From Norana najaformis (Eukaryota; Annelida; Clitellata; Crassiclitellata; Hormogastridae), in NCBI GenBank assembly GCA_964023275.1, contig OZ029916.1, positions 44,926,080-44,990,079 of the forward strand: a stretch of DNA of 64,000 bases, written 5' to 3'. The position numbers were made by a program, and so were the translations under genes. A model generated the notes under the pieces. The model saw nothing but the letters and a program-made list of their open reading frames with translations. It searched no databases and was not told the DNA's origin. Shown one piece after another: positions 30,120-41,369 of the stretch. Each line of letters opens with the position of its first letter. Positions within the stretch are counted from its first letter, which is position 1.

Positions 30120-30245
30120 GTCAACTGCGCTTAATTGAAGCCACTGCCATGTTTGGGGGGTAGTGCCAGTCCCAAGCCTGGATAAAGGAGGAGGGCGACG
30201 GCAACTGCCTTTGATGCCATAAGATGTCGTTAAACTGAGGAACTA
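30120..30245 (+). repeat. Near-consensus copy of the GTCGTTAAAC family
   Basis: Contains CCACTGCCATGTTTGGGG, AGTCCCAAGCCTGGATAAAG, GAGGGCGACGGCAACTGCC and AAGATGTCGTTAAACTGAGG in family order, and matches the tandem units at 37621. Confidence 0.85.
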
Positions 30246-30939
30246 CTAATCGCAGTGTTCGGTTGACTGCATGTAAGTCAATGTCATCATCAACGTCTCT
30301 GACAGTGAGAAGATGTAGCTATACCCTGTACAATGTAAAATAAATCGCTACCTATTATATCGCTTGCAAACAATGAAACCAATAAGGTATGGTCGATGTC
30401 AACTGCCGTGGCAGCCTGAAGACGTCGTTAAACACTCGATGGTATTAAATGCTGCTGACAACTTCGCCAACGCCTTCAGTCGGGTAGTGTCAGTCACAAG
30501 CCTGGATGAGATTCAGGAAAGATGTTATGACGCAGCGTCGTTAAACAGACACTACAAAGTCACGTGTTAGGCAAAGTCCGTAAAAGTTAAAAGTACGGTT
30601 GACGTGAACGGCCCTGACAGTCACAAGATGCGTTTAAACTTTTCATTATACAAACATCGATTAATTTTGCAGGGACGTCAAAAACAAAACGCTAATATTT
30701 TCAATTATTCAATAGAGATAATAAACTGACATTTATTCTTGACGTTAATTTTTAGACTAGCACTATATCCTCATCTTTCTATTCAGGCAATTATCGATTA
30801 ATTTTTATTTTTTCTCATTGATTAATTGATTACCTGGTTAGCTGTTTAATTAATTAATTGTTTGATTGCTTGCTTGCTTGTTTATTTGAATGAATGAATG
30901 AGTGAATGAAGGTACGATGAATGAATGAAGGATTGCTTG

Positions 30940-31018
30940 ATGGCTTGATTACTTATTGCTTGATTGCTCGATTGATAGTGATTGATTGTTTGCTTGATTG
31001 TTTGATTGACTGATTGAT

Positions 31019-31054
<36 letters not shown>

Positions 31055-31065
31055 CGATCGATTGA
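30940..31065 (+). repeat. (TTGA)n microsatellite upstream of Twist
   Basis: GATTGATTGATT tetranucleotide run ending just before the open frame of the Twist exon. It probably lies in the 5' UTR or promoter. Confidence 0.9.
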
Positions 31066-31178
31066 CTGAATTTTATACCCGAGGTGCAAATTACCTCTCA
31101 GGTCAGGATTTACCAGTTGCATCGGAGAATAAAAACTATTTATTTATTGGTTCATTATCAAGTTCGTCTTCGAACGGA

Positions 31179-31784
31179 ATGAATGCACAGAGTGGTTCAG
31201 TTCCGATTCAGTCAAGCGAAACGGTCAAGAACGAAATGCAGAAGGCATCAACGTCGTCACTCAACCGCGACGTGACCACAGACCTCGGCCACTCTCCCTC
31301 GTTTCCCTGCCTTGACCTCCTGCACCCGTCCAACCCTCCACTTCCCCCACAATTCTCTGCGTTTACGGTTCACGCCCAAGACACCGGAAGTCGACTCGTT
31401 CCACCAGCCCTCGTGCCTCAGAACCTCCTGCGGCCCAGTCCGTCCGACTTCACCCTCAGAATTCCTCTGGATTCCGGGTCAGACCAGGACGAGAACTCGC
31501 GGCTGTTGGTCGCCACCAGAGGGCCCGTCAAACGCCCCGATCCCTCAACCGGAAGCGGAAGTCCGAGTAAAAAGTCGCGAAAGAAGGCGATTGCGAACGT
31601 GCAGAACTTCGACGATCTTCAGAGCCAGAGGATCATGGCGAATGTCAGGGAGAGGCAGAGGACTCAGTCACTAAACGAGGCCTTCGCCCACCTGCGCAAG
31701 ATCATCCCGACCCTACCCTCGGATAAACTCAGCAAGATCCAGACTCTCAAGCTAGCCACGAGATACATCGATTTCCTTTTCCAG
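31179..31784 (+). CDS. twist: Twist exon 1: N-terminus and bHLH
   Basis: Ends DFLFQ with the donor CAG/GTCAGC at 31785. Contains the complete bHLH. A basic nuclear-localisation-like stretch [15 protein letters not shown] precedes it. Confidence 0.92.
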
Positions 31785-32738
31785 GTCAGCATAAAACAGG
31801 GACACTGACACCCAGACAGACAGACACGGACACCCAAACAGACAGACAAGGACACCCAAACAGACAGACAAGGACACCCAAACAGACAGACAAGGACACC
31901 CAAACAGACAGACAAGGACACCCAAACAGACAGACACGGACACCAAAACAGACAGACAAGGACACCCAAACAGACAGACAAGGACACCCAAACAGACAGA
32001 CACGGACACCCAAACAGACAGACAAGGACACCCAAACAGACGGACACAGAGTCATATATACGAGCAGACAGCCATCGGAGACATCTACACACATGCGCGA
32101 TACACGATCGGGATATCCACCTAATATGTAGGCAGACATACTGCATTTTGAAGACAGACAGACAGACTAACAAACAAACAGACAGAGATTCCGTGAGTCA
32201 GACAAACAGACATCTCGATAGAAAGACAGACAGACAGACAAATTGACAGACACATTTGACAGACAGGCATATCCACAAATATGCAGATAGGCATACTGCA
32301 TGATGAGGACAGACAGACAGACAAACAGACATACAGACAAACTGAGACACATTTCTATAGGCAGACAGGCCGATCTTGTTAGACAGACAGTCATATCCAC
32401 AGATATGCAGACAGACATATTGCATCAGACAGACAGACAGCAGACAGACAGACAGACAACTTTTATATCACAAGCACACGTAGATACGCAGCCTCACATA
32501 CTGTACACCAATTGTTAAAAGAATTCAAAGGGTGAAATGACCGTAAAATTGACCCATCTTGCGCTCTAAAACTTCAAACGATCTTTTGTTTCGTCTGTAG
32601 GTACTACGTAGCGATGACGTAGACACAAAGATGACGTCAAGCTGCGGTTATGTAGCGCATGAGCGACTGAGTTACGCTTTCTCAGTCTGGCGAATGGAGG
32701 GCGCCTGGACGACTACACCGCCCCCTGGTGGTCAGTGA
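31179..32738 (+). CDS. twist: Twist-family bHLH transcription factor, two exons
   Basis: Gene-level entry; exons 31179-31784 and 32601-32738, phase 0 junction, 247 residues. The bHLH at about residues 150-202 has the Twist basic region ([20 protein letters not shown]) and helix 2 ([19 protein letters not shown]). Exon 2 continues [11 protein letters not shown] and carries the WR box [17 protein letters not shown], which separates Twist from other bHLH factors. The protein binds E-boxes as a dimer and in animals specifies mesoderm and EMT-like programmes (family knowledge). The first in-frame ATG is at 31179. The frame is open upstream to about 31050, so an upstream start by splicing is possible. 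The N-terminus is Ser/Pro-rich and not conserved. Confidence 0.95.
31801..32047 (+). repeat. 22-bp tandem repeat in the Twist intron, about 11 copies
   Basis: Near-perfect GACACCCAAACAGACAGACA units beginning 16 bases after the splice donor. Followed by looser (ACAG)n at 32150-32460. Confidence 0.95.
32601..32738 (+). CDS. twist: Twist exon 2: linker, WR box and stop
   Basis: Acceptor GTCTGTAG. Encodes [20 protein letters not shown] then [12 protein letters not shown] and TGA at 32736-32738. The last residues (TTTPPPGGQ) differ from the usual vertebrate SMS/A-SH ending. This exon gives only a 46-codon frame and is easily missed. Confidence 0.95.
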   Translation, partial: VLRSDDVDTKMTSSCGYVAHERLSYAFSVWRMEGAWTTTPPPGGQ

Positions 32739-32822
32739 AAATAAGACAATGAAAGATCAAAACAATAAGTTATAATAGTTTGAAGAGCTACAAATACTTT
32801 GATAAGTTATATGTTATACTCT

Positions 32823-32828
32823 AATAAA
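32823..32828 (+). terminator. Candidate Twist polyadenylation signal
   Basis: AATAAA 85 bases after the stop codon in an AT-rich 3' region. Position is compatible with a very short 3' UTR. Not proven. Confidence 0.4.
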
Positions 32829-33049
32829 TAACGAATACTTTAATCAGTTGTAAATACTTTTAAAATGTGTCAAATAATTTAAATGTGGACGCCGAAACCA
32901 GAATTTCATGTAATGCTCGGAGTTTTATTTTAAGTAACGAAAAGAAACTGGTTTGAGGCGATATGTGGTAACTTACGACGTAATTAACCCAACCAGTCAC
33001 GAGATGTCGCAAACCACTGGAAATGCAAGACTTCCGTTTAAACACCTTT

Positions 33050-33420
33050 AACACGCGTTCGAACGGAAATATATATTCGCGTTGTCCGTTAGGGATATGG
33101 ATGTAAATGTCCAGGAAAACGAAAAATGGTTACCTAAAATAGCCGATATGGGCAGGAAAAATCAAGATGACGAAAAGAGCCAAATGGCCAATTAAAATTT
33201 TATATATATCAAGTTAAAGGAAAACTATACAAACAAATGAAACAACCAAATAAAGAAGTCAACGCCAAAACCGTCCGCAAGCCAGAAGAATCCCTATCGC
33301 CTGTCTCCCATCTTCACCGAACACCAAGACGAAGAAAAAGCATCAAAAAACGACGAAATATGAACTGAAAATATTAAGACTAAGGAACTAAAATTAACAA
33401 ATGCAAAATATGAACAATAA
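33050..33420. other. Unassigned intergenic DNA
   Basis: A-rich sequence with no convincing frame, RNA gene or repeat beyond a partial GTCGTTAAAC-family edge at its start. Confidence 0.5.
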
Positions 33421-34014
33421 ATTATAACTGACCAAGAACTTGAAAGGCGTCAACGGCCTCAGTAGCCACAAGATGTCGTTAAACTTTGGAATTAACAATA
33501 TTAGCCTTTTCATTTGCATATAACCTAGTAACGGAATGTGCAAGCCAATTTTGTAAGAGTGACCAATCTTGGGACTTTTAAACTCTTTGGTTAGGTCGAC
33601 TTCGACGTCCCTGACAGTCACAAGATGTCGCTAAATACTTGGTACGCTGATCTCCGTAGACACCTTAAAAACCCCTTCCAACGGCCATATATATTCATCT
33701 CCAGCAACAGGATTCAATGTACTTTAATAGGCAGTGTGAGGTCGACGTTAACGGCCCTTGCAGCCATAAGATGTCGTTAAACGTTGGAAACAACTACTCG
33801 AAAACCAGTGGAAATTGTAAATTTTTTCCATTCGACGTCAACGGCGTTGGATGCCATATGCTGTGGGTAAACCATGGAACTGAGTCACGAACAACTGCTA
33901 AGTACATCGCAAGTACTACGGTAATCAGTATTACAATCAACGGCTGTGGAAGCTGTAGACAATCCTCCATAACAATAAACTTTAGGGAGATCGCGCTGAA
34001 CAAGACGTAGGCCT

Positions 34015-34690
34015 ATGAAGAAATTTCCATGCAAGTTTGATATCATCGTTTTGCGTATTTTAAACGACTACTAATAAAAATAATAACTTTTGTTTCTTCG
34101 ATAACTATACCTATTAATTAGTTTGTTTAATTGTTCATTAACTATGCGTTCATTGGGTCTCGTTTGTCTCATTATGTTTTATTAGGCCTATTCATAGCAT
34201 CTTTTAGTATGCCAGTGTCTTCGTTTGCTAGGCCTAATAATGCCTTGTTTATTCTTCATTAGGCCTATATTTATTTTAATTTTATCAATAAGTTTAAATA
34301 ATTTTCTTTAATAAGTTTGAACTTTCTTGTTACTTTTGAATAATTTTAGATGAAAAATGTGTAATTAATTTTAATAGAGGAAATAACATACCTTTTATTA
34401 GATTTATTATTTCGGTTTATTAGGACTACTGATAGTTTTTGTGTATTGTGTTGTTAATGATTCAGTTTACGCCTTTTATAATGACTTTCGATTAGGCTGA
34501 TAATGTGGGTGCCTAATCAATAATTAGAAATCTACCTTCTTTTTATTTTCACTTTCCTTTGGTTATTTCACCCTCCCCTCTAATTTTATTCTCCTCTTCT
34601 TCCTGCTGTCATTTCTATTTTAAAATCCTTTTCGCTTCTCCATGTCACCCTATTTCTATTCCTCCTCCACTGGAATATGCAGTCCCACAA
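34015..34690. other. AT-rich intergenic stretch, nothing recognised
   Basis: TTAATTAGT-type sequence with repeated TAGGCCTA palindromes (34180, 34230, 34262) but no frame, tRNA or family repeat found. Confidence 0.5.
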
Positions 34691-34703
34691 ACTGCACTCA
34701 CTA

Positions 34704-34885
34704 GTCGTAATCGTAATCGTAATCGTAATCTCGAGATTTCTACAGCGCCCAACGAAAGCTAAGTCGCGGGAACCAGCTTATCACATGCGCTCAGTCAAAA
34801 CAAAATCGATAGGCAAGGTGGGCTCGAGTCGAGGTCAAGATCCAAGAGTCAGGCAGGCAGGCAGTCAGGCGGCTAAGGTGGGTGG
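34704..34885 (-). repeat. ATTACG-tailed repeat, near full length
   Basis: Four CGTAAT units, then CTCGAGATTTCTACAGCGCC, AACGAAAGCTAAGTCGCGGG, ACCAGCTTATCACATGCGCT and GATCCAAGAGTCAGGCAGGC. The best example of the family. Confidence 0.8.
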
Positions 34886-34894
34886 TGTTTGGAA

Positions 34895-35110
34895 TCGAAT
34901 CTGCAAGATCACTACACTGGCTGTTTATCAACCGCGGAATTCAGTATGTCTGTCTCGACTCTTAGATGTTCTTGCATGCTGTCCGAAGCTTTGATATTCG
35001 CTGCCCAGTTTTCTCCTTTCTTTAAAACCATTCAGGTCTAAACTTAAGACTCATCTGTTCCACCTTGTTTACCAAGCGCAGCTTGAAATCCGAATTCTCT
35101 GACGTCATGG
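34895..35110 (+). mobile_element. Decayed LINE 3' fragment
   Basis: Pieces in different frames resemble the ORF2 end: ITTLAVYQPRN / S-L-H-W-L-x-I at about 34910 and FRSKLKTHLFHLVYQAQL at 35030-35090. Confidence 0.6.
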
Positions 35111-36569
35111 ATTTCGACCGAACTCTGCAACGGATTATGATTGCGAACTATAATTTCTCTAAAAGCTACCATCAGTTGATGTCGTTTGCCTATTCTAATA
35201 ACGACCCAATAGAGAATTCATCAGAATGAAAAACTACTCTACTAAAAATCAAATCACATTCAAAAATTTTGAATGCAGTCTAAACACCGCTTTAAAAAGC
35301 CTCGATATTATATTTAGTTTTGCAGAGTTAGATTTAACTGATTATCGCAGATAGAACGGGGCATCTAGCGAATGAGAAGAACTGTCTTATTACTGCAGAC
35401 TACATACTGTAAGGTCAGATAAGGTTAAGTAAAAAAGTGGGCATCAACAAAGCGCCTCTAAACGGTCGAAAGCGCAATGTGTCTTAGACACCTTTAAATC
35501 TCTCTTCACATATTCAACCACAAATTTGACACTTAATTCTGTACTACTGCGTAGAATAAGGTCGATGTCAATGACTTTGGCAGCCAAAAGATGTCGTTGA
35601 ACAATGTAAACTACTCTGCTTATGAGTGAAAACTGTAAATTTTTTTAGCTAGCGACATCAACGGCCTTTGATGCCATAAATTGTCGTTAAACTGGAATCT
35701 ACTGGAAACTACTACTAATCGCCACTTACAACTACGCCACTGCCTTTAGTTGGGTGGTACCAGTCCGAAGGAGGGCGAAGTTAATAATCTTTGTTATGAC
35801 ACAGCGTCTTTTAACAGAAACCACACACACATATACACACACACACACACACACTCATCAGTTGCAGAAGTTCCTGCTGAATGAAGAGTAAAATACTAAA
35901 TGATCGCCGTCAACCGTTAACAGCCACAAGATGTCGTTAAACTATGGAAACTGCTACTAATCGCTAGTTTGCTGAAATTAGGCCTTATTCTACCGTTGTG
36001 TAGGATGTGTTCGGCGTCAGTGGCCCAATCAATGCCGTTAAACATTTAATAATGCAATGCTCTCCTTAGACACCTTTAAAAGGCTTTCCACTGACTCTAC
36101 AAATGCGTCACTTGCGTTTTAAAAACTGTGTAACTCCACCACTGCCTTGTTTGGGGGTAGTGCCAGTCCCAAGCCTGGATAAAGGAGGAGGGCGACGGCA
36201 ACAGCCTTTTATGCCATAAGCTGTCGTTAAATTGAGGAACTAACTAACTAGTTATTAGTCAGGTTAATATTGTCTGAGGTATGGTGAGGTCTTCACATAA
36301 ACGGCTGTGGTAGCCACAGGATGTCATTCAACTACGGAAACAAACCCCGGGTACGAACTGCGACAATGATTAAGGTAAGACGAAGTTGAAGTCAGAGGCC
36401 CTGACAGCCACTAGATGTCGTTGAAAACTGAACGTGTGGCGTCCACACGCTCTTCGAGGCTTAAGTTTTAGACTCGAAGGCAACCGCTAAACGTGATCGG
36501 TGCCTCGTGGTTTTACTTATAAGAGACTCTATCTAAACAAACTAATTTAGTTCATCGATGAAACATATG

Positions 36570-37020
36570 GCATTTTAAACCATTGCTAGGGTCTTATTTA
36601 AAGGTAGGGTTGTGACGTACCGCCACAAGGCTAGACGCATATGATTTATAAATAATAATATGTTTATTTAAATAATTCCATGATCATACAATAGTACAAA
36701 AAATTTAGGTTGTTCTGTTCGCTTTAGTTTATTTCTATTATTTTTTCATGTATGTATTAATTCGATTTAATATAATTAAGGCCCTATTTCGTTTCAGCTC
36801 CCTTTGCCCGCTATCTAATAATCTCCCAAGCATAATCGGAAGAAAAGAGGAGCCGGTTTCGTTTTAGGTCTAGGGCATCCGATGCTTCAATTAGTGGTTC
36901 CATACGTGTGAAAGGCCGTCGAAAGTCCCAAGGATCCGATTTCAAGGTACGGGCCCACCCTGTTGCCAGGTCGAGAGAAGGACCGATTCTAGATAGCAAG
37001 ACGAAAACAGAAACTACCTA
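36570..37020. other. Unassigned intergenic DNA
   Basis: A segment free of the surrounding repeat family. Nothing recognised in any frame. A minus-strand frame of 62 codons (36811-36999) has no known motif. Confidence 0.45.
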
Positions 37021-37098
37021 CCTAGCTGCCATGTTCGAGCGGGGCTAGTACGAAGCCTGGATAAAGGAAGAGGGCGACGCTAATCCGCTTTGATTATT

Positions 37099-37262
37099 AC
37101 AATCGTAATCGTATCGTAATTCCAAGATTTCTACAGCGCCCAATGAAAGCCGCGCCGCGGGGACCAGCTTATTCACATGCACTCAGTCAAAACAAAATCG
37201 ATAGGCAAAAGGGTTTGGTTCCGGGTCAAGATCCAAGAGTCAGGCAGAGAGACAAGGCGTCG
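37099..37262 (-). repeat. ATTACG-tailed repeat
   Basis: AATCGTAATCGTATCGTAAT, TTTCTACAGCGCCCAATGAA, CCAGCTTATTCACATGCACT and AAGATCCAAGAGTCAGGCAG in family order. Confidence 0.78.
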
Positions 37263-37620
37263 GTAAACAAATATTTCCTACCTAATTGCGATTAACAGGA
37301 GCCAACTTCGAAATTGCAAAGACTCCTCACACACCCAAAAACAACGAAAGTACCAGACAAGAAAAGAAAGAAATGAAAATCCAGAAAGACAGAATGAAAA
37401 ATACAACTAAACATGAAAACTGCAAAGAAAACTTATAATCAACTGGCACCAACTACCTTTGATGTCATAAGCTTGTTAACGGTTATACCTTGGACATGAC
37501 TGCAAGTGATATTAATAGGTAAGACCGACGTCAACGGCCTAGGCAGCCATAAGACGTCGTTAAACATTAGACACCTTTAAAAAGCTCTTGAACCCTGCTA
37601 TATGCTTGTCAACTCGGTTT

Positions 37621-37985
37621 ACATAAATTAACAACTCCGCCACTGCCTTGTTTGGGGGTAGTGCCAGTCCCAAGCCTGGATAAAGGAGGAGGGCGACGGC
37701 AACGGCCTTTGATGCCATAAGCTGTCGTTAAACTGAGAAACTACATAAATTAACAACTCCGCCACTGCCTTGTTTGGGGGTAGTGCCAGTCCCAAGCCTG
37801 GATAAAGGAGGAGGGCGACGGCAACGGCCTTTGATGTCATAAGCTGTCGTTAAACTGAGGAACTACATAAATTAACTCCGCCACTGCCTTGTTTGGGGGT
37901 AGTGCCAGTCCCAAGCCTAGATAAAGGAGGAGGGCGACGGCAACGGTCTTTGATGCCATAAGCTGTCGTTAAACTGAGGAACTAC
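37621..37985 (+). repeat. Three tandem 122-bp units of the GTCGTTAAAC family
   Basis: ACATAAATTAA starts at 37621, 37743 and 37865, exactly 122 bases apart. Copies differ at only a few positions, with a 3-base deletion in the third compensated elsewhere. Confidence 0.95.
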
Positions 37986-38515
37986 TTCATAAATTTCTTT
38001 TATTTATTTTGATAGCAAGACGAAGGAACTAAAAGCATTAACAGAAACTTATGAACAATTCTTATTTACCTAAATAAGAATTTTAAAGACGTCAACGGCC
38101 ACTATAGCCATAAGATGTCGTTAAACTTTGGAAATAATAATAATAATTTTAATTAAAAAGCGCTATCCTGTTTTCCGGGATAAGGTCAACCTCAACGGCC
38201 CTTGCAGCCATAAGAAGGCATTAAACATCGGAAACTACAAGTTAATGCGGTATTACGGCTAACAGTGACAACTGTTCTAAAAATTTTCTACCGACGTCAA
38301 CGGCCTTTGATGCCATAAGATGTCGTTAAAACTGTGGGAATGAATCTTTGCACGTAGTCGATTGCTGATGTATCATATTCGGAATGGAGCATTATATTAA
38401 GAATATTACTTTTGGAAACCATATCTCTTCTGGGCTGGGCGCCTCTTTTACTTCGAAATTACAATCTGTTCTTAATGCTTCTGATCAGTGGCGTCCGAAG
38501 TATGGCCATATTTTC

Positions 38516-39046
38516 CAGGGCCGTTTTAAGGTTGTCGTAAGCCCTAATCACTTTCACATTCGTAGCCCCCTCCCCCAAAAAACTGTGGCTGAAATGATTA
38601 GCGCACAGGTAGAGGATAAGCTGGTGACAAGTTTTCCAAATGTAAATATTGCTTTTCGAATCTATCTTTCCATTTTAGAACAAGTTCTGAAGATGAACGC
38701 TCCTTTTCAAAACTCAAACTTATCAAAAATTATCTACGGTCAACGATAGAACAAGAACGACTATCTTCCCTTGCACTACTTTCAATTGAAAACGACTTAA
38801 TGCGGGAAATGACATTATAGGACATTATATGTGATTTTGCTAGTGCAAAGAGCCGCAAAGTTAACACAATGTAACATAGCTTAACTTAAACTGTTCCAGT
38901 ACAAACTTTAAGGTTATTAATTTCCATTTCCTATTTTCGGGTCAATCAATAAATTTATTTTTTTCGATATCTCATTTTTAACTTTCGTAGGCCCCTATAA
39001 AATTCGTAGGTCCTAAGCACAGTGCCTAATGGATAAGACGGCCCTG
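38516..39046 (+). mobile_element. Internally deleted hAT transposon
   Basis: Starts CAGGGCCGTTTTAAGG and ends with the complement of CAGGGCCGTCTTATCC. Flanks CATATTTTC and CATATTTC look like an 8-bp duplication with a one-base indel. The interior encodes VEDKLVTSFPNVNIAFRIYL and, after a frameshift, ERSFSKLKLIKNYLRSTIEQ then ERLSSLALLSIENDL and a stop, the C-terminus of a ZMYM/TTF-type hAT transposase. Confidence 0.85.
38610..38819 (+). pseudogene. hAT transposase C-terminal remnant (ZMYM/TTF type)
   Basis: FPNVNIAFRIYLSIL and SKLKLIKNYLRSTI are the conserved helices, now in two frames around 38685-38700. The terminal TAG is at 38817-38819. Confidence 0.8.
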
Positions 39047-39280
39047 CATATTTCCGTCTATATGCGGGACACTATGCATTAGCTACCGATATCTCAACGC
39101 ATCGAATTTAAGGTCTTAATTTTTATGCGATAATTGCCCCATTCTATCCGAGGTCGTTTTGTTCCTATGCTTCGTCTATTTCTGGTCGTAGCTCCCTCTG
39201 TTCGGCCGCTCATGGTGCCCTTGTTGTCCCTCGGGCTCGAACCAGCGGATTATATTCTATCGAGGATTATATTCTATCTG

Positions 39281-39399
39281 AGGTCGAAGTCAACATGGTT
39301 GGCAGAATCAATGTATCGATAAATATTGGACAATACACGCTGTCCTTAAACACCTTTAAAACGCTTTCCATGTATGCTACATATAAAACAACGGCGTTT
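39281..39399 (+). repeat. 119-bp segment duplicated at 41248-41366
   Basis: Identical to 41248-41366 except at two positions seen by eye (A/G in AAATATTGGAC; T/C in TTCCATGTATG). Part of the GTCGTTAAAC domain. Confidence 0.93.
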
Positions 39400-39600
39400 T
39401 AGAAGCTTTGCTTTCGTTAGTCCTGAATTCTGGAACAACCTTCCTTACAAGACTTGAAATGAGCTAATCAGCCTGTCACTTTCTTGCTCCGCAAGCGATT
39501 GAAATCAGTTCTGTTTGACCGAGGATCTTTCTGACTGGTCGGAAGCGCTACTGATAAGTTTTTGTTCTCGTAGTTGCGCTTTACAAATCCTAATTTATTT
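39400..39600 (+). mobile_element. Decayed LINE 3' fragment
   Basis: SFAFVSPEFWNNLPYKT is a degraded version of the LINE ORF2 ending A-F-S-x-x-x-P-x-x-W-N-x-L-P, followed by a stop and SCSASD frames. Confidence 0.55.
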
Positions 39601-40204
39601 TATGTGATGTTATGTTATTTTATGTTATGTTATGTTATTCAGCAATCGAGGATTGTGTTCTACCGAGGATTATGTTCTATATTATTATTATTATTATTGC
39701 TATTGTGATCATTATTATAATAGGCGTCAGAAACGACTTCCATTATTATTATTATTATTGTACTCATCGACTGCGTTTAATCCTGGAGTGGTCTGATTTT
39801 TGATGACGAGTTTGTCTTTAAGTTAAAGCCAATTTGAAGGACACGCCCTTTAGCGGGAAATATATTATTGTTGATTCACACATTAAAAATCCATCTCGAA
39901 ATAAATCCATTGACAGAACTGGAATAAATCAAAATCCGATTGGTGCGATTTTCTCGCCCTGAAGGAGTGGGAAATGCCTCGCACCAAAGTCATAGGTCTA
40001 AAACTGGCCATCTTTCTTTGCCATACGACTGCGAATGATGAGAGCTCGTACAATGAAGCCCACGACACAAGGGTTGACGAGGACACATCATCATAGGCCG
40101 ATAGCAACGCTCAACTGAAACGACTACTAACGACTACTACTATAAAAGAAGAAGTTCCTGAGAAAACCGAATACAACAGAATTACAGCCCAGCGCAAAAA
40201 GAAG

Positions 40205-40470
40205 GCAAAGTGGACCTTCTCATTATGGAAAGAATGCTTAATAGCTGTCTTCAATGGTTTCTGGAAAACGAAATTTATTAACTACCAATCAAACAGCGTT
40301 TAGAAAACATTAAAGTACCTTGAATCACATTTTACGGGATACGATCTTTAAGAAATTTATGAATAGGGAAAGTGTTTTGGCGGTATTCATCGATTTTGAG
40401 GAGGCTTAAGACATGCTTTCCGTACCTACACTTTTATGGAAACTGAAAGATCTGGGTGTTGTAGGAAATA
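40205..40470 (+). pseudogene. LINE reverse-transcriptase fragment (Jockey/CR1-like)
   Basis: ERMLNSCLQWFLEN, then after stops and shifts ESVLAVFIDFEEA and DMLSVPTLLWKLKDLGVVGN. The FIDFEEA-stop-D segment corresponds to the RT core F-x-D-x-x-K-A-F-D; the stop within it shows the copy is dead. Confidence 0.78.
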
Positions 40471-40676
40471 CCTATAACTGAAAAAATGAAAGTCGGGGCG
40501 GAGTTATCGGAAAATATGTTCAGCAATATTTTTCAACTATTATAATAGCGACGCTATATAAGTTATCAGATTAAAATAAATACTTTAGTAAAGATTGATT
40601 CATTTCAAGTCTATGTAACCTACTCTGAATTCAGTCTGTACATCGGTTTAGATCGACTCGATATTATATTTATTTT

Positions 40677-41062
40677 ACAAACTGTGCCTAATTACATACA
40701 AGGCTCTTAATGGTCTTCTACCAGACTATATATCCGACTTCTGTATTCGAACAGCCGACAACCAGAACACATATCAGCTACGGTCCTCATCGAGGAATCA
40801 ACTGCATGTCCCGCGTTCTTCCACGAAGTTTGGGGAACGTTCCTTCACTGTCGCCGGACCCACTGCGTGGAACAGTCTTCCTGAGAATGTGACGAATGCC
40901 CCATCGCTGGACACATTCAAGTCACGACTCAAGACACATCTTTTTAGGATATCTTATGACTGCAGTTGATTTTTGAACCCTTGTACAGCGCCCTTTTCTT
41001 CGGCCTCGGCTGTGCTACGGCGCTATATAAATTGTCTTATTATTATTATTATTATTATTATT
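40677..41062 (+). mobile_element. LINE 3' end with (ATT)n tail
   Basis: Open through YKALNGLLPDYISDF, SFTVAGPTAWNSLPENVTNA and PSLDTFKSRLKTHLFRISYD to a stop, then the 3' UTR ACAGCGCCCTTTTCTTCGGC and GGCGCTATATAAATTGTCTT and ATT repeats. Less decayed than the other LINE pieces. Confidence 0.88.
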
Positions 41063-41137
41063 TACAGGGTTATACTTTTATGATAATCGTGTAATTAAAT
41101 GGCCATCTAGCGAATGAGAAGGACTGTCTTATTATTC

Positions 41138-41217
41138 CTGTGGATAAGCGGGTTCCCACGACTTAGCTTTCGTAGGGGGCTGTAGAAACCTCGAGATTAC
41201 GATTAAGATTACGATTA
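41138..41217 (+). repeat. ATTACG-tailed repeat, 3' part
   Basis: GATAAGCGGGTTCCCACGAC, TTAGCTTTCGTAGGGGGCTG and CCTCGAGATTACGATTAAGA, ending in ATTACG units. Confidence 0.75.
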
Positions 41218-41247
41218 TTACAGCAGGCTATACTGCAGGGTTAGATA

Positions 41248-41366
41248 AGGTCGAAGTCAACATGGTTGGCAGAATCAATGTATCGATAAATGTTGGACAA
41301 TACACGCTGTCCTTAAACACCTTTAAAACGCTTTCCACGTATGCTACATATAAAACAACGGCGTTT
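41248..41366 (+). repeat. Second copy of the 119-bp duplication
   Basis: See 39281. It is flanked by the ATTACG-tailed repeat on the left. Confidence 0.93.
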
Positions 41367-41369
41367 AAG

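Noticed and set aside
30364-30570. 68-codon frame MQTMKPIRYGRCQLPWQPED...
   Set aside because: Made of GTCGTTAAAC-family repeat modules; related copies elsewhere do not keep the frame.
31050-31178. Upstream extension of the Twist exon 1 frame
   Set aside because: No ATG before 31179; the apparent start is a TTG inside the (TTGA)n repeat. Kept only as a possibility if an upstream exon exists.
38384-38749. 121-codon frame starting MEHYIKNITFGNHISS
   Set aside because: Not a gene: the second half is a hAT transposase remnant entered across the element's left end, and the frame shifts out of the conserved part.
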